DNA from: CAZOKN01 sp964580525
GTDB lineage: Bacteria; Pseudomonadota; Alphaproteobacteria; Rickettsiales; UBA6187
Length of the DNA stretch: 9,060 nucleotides
Assembly (NCBI GenBank): GCA_964580525.1
Contig: CAZOKN010000057.1
Location: 1 to 9,060 of the forward strand
Direction of reading: 5' to 3'
The translations under genes were made by a program, and so were the position numbers. The number at the start of each line of letters is the position of its first letter. The stretch's first letter is position 1. Of the stretch, positions 6,805 to 9,060 are shown in pieces. The notes beneath the pieces were generated by a model. The model made no database searches. It saw only the letters and a list, made by a program, of their open reading frames with translations, and was not told the origin of the DNA.

Positions 6805-6861
6805 ATTTTTATGTTATTGTTGAATTTGTGCCATGTAGACATAACTTATTATTTGAAAAAT
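6805..6861. promoter_or_regulatory. Divergent promoter region between exonuclease and M48 genes
   Basis: Only 57 bases separate the two divergent start codons, so both promoters must lie here or reach into the genes. For the minus strand TCTACA (6839-6834) and TAACAT (6816-6811) are 17 bases apart, each matching consensus at 4 of 6 positions, although the start would then fall almost at the ATG. For the plus strand TTGTGC and TTATTT 17 bases apart is a weak candidate. The region is AT-rich and the exact sites are uncertain. Confidence 0.4.
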
Positions 6862-8167
6862 ATGAAATTATTTTTTCGCTTCCTGATTTTATTTCTGATA
6901 GGTTTTTCATCAGCAAATGCTGCTCCCATCATTCGTGATGCAGAGATAGAACAGGTTTTACGAACAGTTGCTGACCCAATAGTCAAAGCAGCTGGTATTT
7001 CTCCTTCCGCTGTTAAAATATACATAGTAAATGAAAATCAGATAAATGCTTATGTTTCCGGTGGTAAAAATATATTTATCAATACTGGCTTACTAGGATT
7101 ATCAGATAATCCTGGCATGTTAACAGGAGTAATAGCTCACGAAACAGGCCATATATCAGGCGGACATCTTGTTCGCAGTGTAGATGAAATGAAGCAAACA
7201 ACTATAAAGGCTACTTTAGGCTATATGATGGGATTGGCAGCAGCTGCTGCTGGTTCTCCACAAGCGGGAATGGCAATAGCGTCAGGTGCTAGCCCGCGGC
7301 ATATTAAAACATACGAGAACACAAGAAGAGTCTGCTGATCAAGCTGCTTTAACTTACATGGATAAAATGGGCGTTTCATCTAAAGGACTTTTAGATTTAT
7401 TGGATCTATTATATAGCAAAGAAAACACGCTATACGATCAAATTAATCCTTATGCGCAAACGCACCCTCTTAGCAAAGAACGTATTTCACACGTAAAGAA
7501 TCATATACAATCATCACATTTTTCAAATACGGATTTTCCTGCAGCAACAAAAATCAGCTTTGAATTAGCTATTATAAAGCTAAATGCATTCCTTGATCCT
7601 TACGAAAAAACACTGAAAAAATTTCCAATCAGCGATACAAGTACAAAGGCGCATTACGCACGTGCTATCGCTTATTACAAAATACCGAACGTACAAAAAT
7701 CTCTGGCTGAAGTGGATAGTTTGCTAAAAACAAGCCCTAATAATCCTTTCTTTAATGAGTTTAAAGGTCAGGTTTTATTCGAAAATGGTAAGGTTACTGA
7801 ATCAATTCCTTACTACCAAAAAGCCAGTTCTTTGGCCCCGGAATCAGCCTTATTAAAAATAGTTCTTGCCACAGCTCAAATAGCTTCTGAGAAAAATGAT
7901 ATGCTAAATCCAGCTATAAATAATTTGGAAAAAGCTTTAATAAAAGAAAAAGATAATAGCTTTGCCTGGAATCAATTAGCCATCGCCTATGGAAGAAGCG
8001 GCGACATAGCTATGTCAAATGTGTGCTTGGCTGAACAAGCCGTTTTGCTTGGTAATAAAAGAGATATAAAAGAATTTATAAAGCTGGCAAAAAAATACGT
8101 AAAGCCTGGAACTACTGCAGATACAAGACTTAAAGATATTATCGCCGCAACGGAAGATGAAAAATAA
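6862..8167 (+). pseudogene. M48-family zinc metallopeptidase with TPR tail (BepA-like), frameshifted
   Basis: Secreted periplasmic M48 peptidase of the kind that degrades or chaperones outer-membrane protein intermediates. A signal peptide (MKLFFRFLILFLIGFSSANA) supports ATG 6862 over an upstream in-frame start at 6793. The zinc motif HETGH is at residues 93-97, after the family signature NAYVSGGKNIFINTGLL. The frame then runs into TGA at 7336-7338. The next frame carries on without loss as RGILKHTRTQEESADQAAL, including the third zinc ligand Glu (codon 7325-7327), and a TPR-rich C-terminus to TAA 8167. Removing one C from the CCC run at 7293-7295 joins the two into a 434-residue protein of normal family size. 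The upstream fragment alone (158 residues) would lack a zinc ligand. Either a recent mutation or a one-base sequencing error; the intact downstream frame favours error or a very recent event. Confidence 0.85.
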
Positions 8168-8231
8168 GCCCCTTGCTAAAAGGTGAATAATATTGCAGAA
8201 TCTCTCCAAAATCACAAATTATGGTATTGTT

Positions 8232-8993
8232 ATGAATTCTAGTACTTTGAAAATAATTAGCCTTTTCTTGTTTATGATTGTGGCTATTTCACTAACCACT
8301 TTTGGGTTGTTAAAGAATTTTGGTTCTGGTGGCGCGTCTACAAGCCAAATAGAAAAAGTGGTAGCTGATTATATAAAAGAACATCCTGAGGAAATTTTGA
8401 AATCAGTAAGTGATTATCAACAAAAATCTCAAGCAGATAGCGATGCTGCTGCACAAAAAACAGTATCTGAAAAAACATCTGAACTAGAAAATGACAAATC
8501 CTCTCCAATAGCAGGCAATCCAAAAGGTGATGTTACTATTGTTCAATTTTTTGACTATTCCTGCGGCTACTGCAAAAGGGTAATGCCAGAAATATCTTCA
8601 CTTATTGAAGAAGATAAAAATCTGAAAGTTGTATTTAAAGAATTTCCAATCCTTGGACCTAACTCTCTTTTAGCATCACATGCGTCTCTTGCTGTTAATA
8701 TGGTAGCACCTGAGAAATATTTTGAATTTCACAAAGCTCTTACTAAAGCCACTGTTTCAGGCAAAGATAGCGTACTGAAAATTGCTAGCGATTTAGGAAT
8801 TGATAAAGACAAGGTTTCTGCAAAGATGGATTCTGACGAGGTAAAGAAAGAAATAGAGAAAAACGCTGAACTCGCTCGTTCAATAGGTGTTCGTGGAACT
8901 CCCGCATTCGTAATTGGTGGTACTTTTGTTCCTGGAGCAATTGGTAAAGATGATTTCAAAAAATTGATAGCTGAAAGCCGTAGTAAAAAATAA
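8232..8993 (+). CDS. DsbA-family thiol-disulfide oxidoreductase, membrane-anchored or secreted
   Basis: Thioredoxin-fold protein acting on cysteines of periplasmic proteins, of the DsbA/DsbG-like (BdbD/ScsC) type. In 253-residue numbering, a hydrophobic anchor or signal (residues 6-28) is followed by a short helical N-terminal extension, IEKVVADYIKEHPEEILKSV, then a Gln/Ser/Lys-rich linker. The thioredoxin-fold domain has the active site CGYC (111-114) in FFDYSCGYCKRVMPE and the cis-proline as Thr-Pro (223-224) in GVRGTPAFVIGG. The start is uncertain: ATG 8232 gives a classic N-terminus but has no Shine-Dalgarno sequence, while an in-frame TTG at 8193 is preceded by AAGGTGA at a 6-base spacing and would add 13 residues. 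It lies 64 bases (25 from the TTG) behind the M48 gene, probably in the same transcript, and is closed by a strong terminator. Confidence 0.92.
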   Translation: MNSSTLKIISLFLFMIVAISLTTFGLLKNFGSGGASTSQIEKVVADYIKEHPEEILKSVSDYQQKSQADSDAAAQKTVSEKTSELENDKSSPIAGNPKGDVTIVQFFDYSCGYCKRVMPEISSLIEEDKNLKVVFKEFPILGPNSLLASHASLAVNMVAPEKYFEFHKALTKATVSGKDSVLKIASDLGIDKDKVSAKMDSDEVKKEIEKNAELARSIGVRGTPAFVIGGTFVPGAIGKDDFKKLIAESRSKK

Positions 8994-9019
8994 ATATTTT
9001 TCTTTAGCTTAATTACAAA

Positions 9020-9049
9020 AAAAGGCGGCATATTTCTATGCCGCCTTTT
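9020..9049 (+). terminator. Intrinsic terminator after the DsbA-like gene, symmetric
   Basis: A perfect 12-bp stem, AAAAGGCGGCAT with ATGCCGCCTTTT, encloses the 6-base loop ATTTCT. On the plus strand the arm ends in TTTT. On the minus strand the upstream A-run (9017-9023) becomes a run of seven Ts after the stem, so it should also stop transcription entering from the right. Confidence 0.92.
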
Positions 9050-9060
9050 CGTTATTTATA

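Noticed and set aside
7286..7300. Programmed +1 frameshift in the M48 gene
   Set aside because: No in-frame stop, rare codon or upstream Shine-Dalgarno-like stimulator at the shift point; a single extra C in a CCC run is simpler.
8729..9031. Minus-strand ORF across the DsbA-like gene and terminator
   Set aside because: Antisense to the DsbA-like gene, starts inside the terminator stem region and shows no family signal.
1..9060. Search for CRISPR arrays, transposases, integrases, toxin-antitoxin or phage genes
   Set aside because: No regularly spaced repeats, no terminal inverted repeats and no such coding signatures on either strand.

Overview
The window is AT-rich bacterial DNA, most likely from an alphaproteobacterium. 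The best evidence is the block hisS, prfA, prmC and then a DUF4167 gene on one strand: DUF4167 is essentially an alphaproteobacterial family and usually follows prfA-prmC. The HisRS sequence (ERPQKGRQRQFHQ) and the pair of an M48 peptidase with an anchored DsbA-like protein also fit. I cannot name the genus. Three runs of exactly ten Ns (323-332, 565-574, 1723-1732) mark it as a scaffolded draft, probably a metagenome assembly.

Layout. Everything from about 6.8 kb leftwards is on the minus strand. Read in that direction it holds a PolB-type 3'-5' exonuclease (6804-5971), hisS (5920-4673), prfA (4622-3543), prmC (3529-2678), DUF4167 (2656-2249), tRNA-Ser(GCU) (2166-2074), a GNAT acetyltransferase (2005-1532) and a TolC-family outer-membrane channel (from 1260, running off the left edge). 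On the plus strand, divergent from the exonuclease, are an M48 metallopeptidase with a TPR tail, broken by one frameshift (6862-8167), and a DsbA-like thiol-disulfide protein (8232-8993). A strong, symmetric terminator follows (9020-9049).

Functions. The central block serves translation: HisRS charges tRNA-His, RF1 reads UAA/UAG stops, PrmC methylates the GGQ glutamine of RF1, and a tRNA-Ser lies just behind. The right-hand pair and TolC serve the envelope: periplasmic protein quality control, disulfide chemistry and export.

I do not see a new defence system, mobile island, CRISPR array or biosynthetic cluster. Most of the window is ordinary core genome. The points worth a second look are the single-base frameshift that separates the zinc ligands of the M48 peptidase, the TTCGAAC-containing tRNA-3'-end-like sequences on both sides of the GNAT gene next to tRNA-Ser, the dyad beside the tolC promoter, and the two N gaps that hide the true tolC reading frame.
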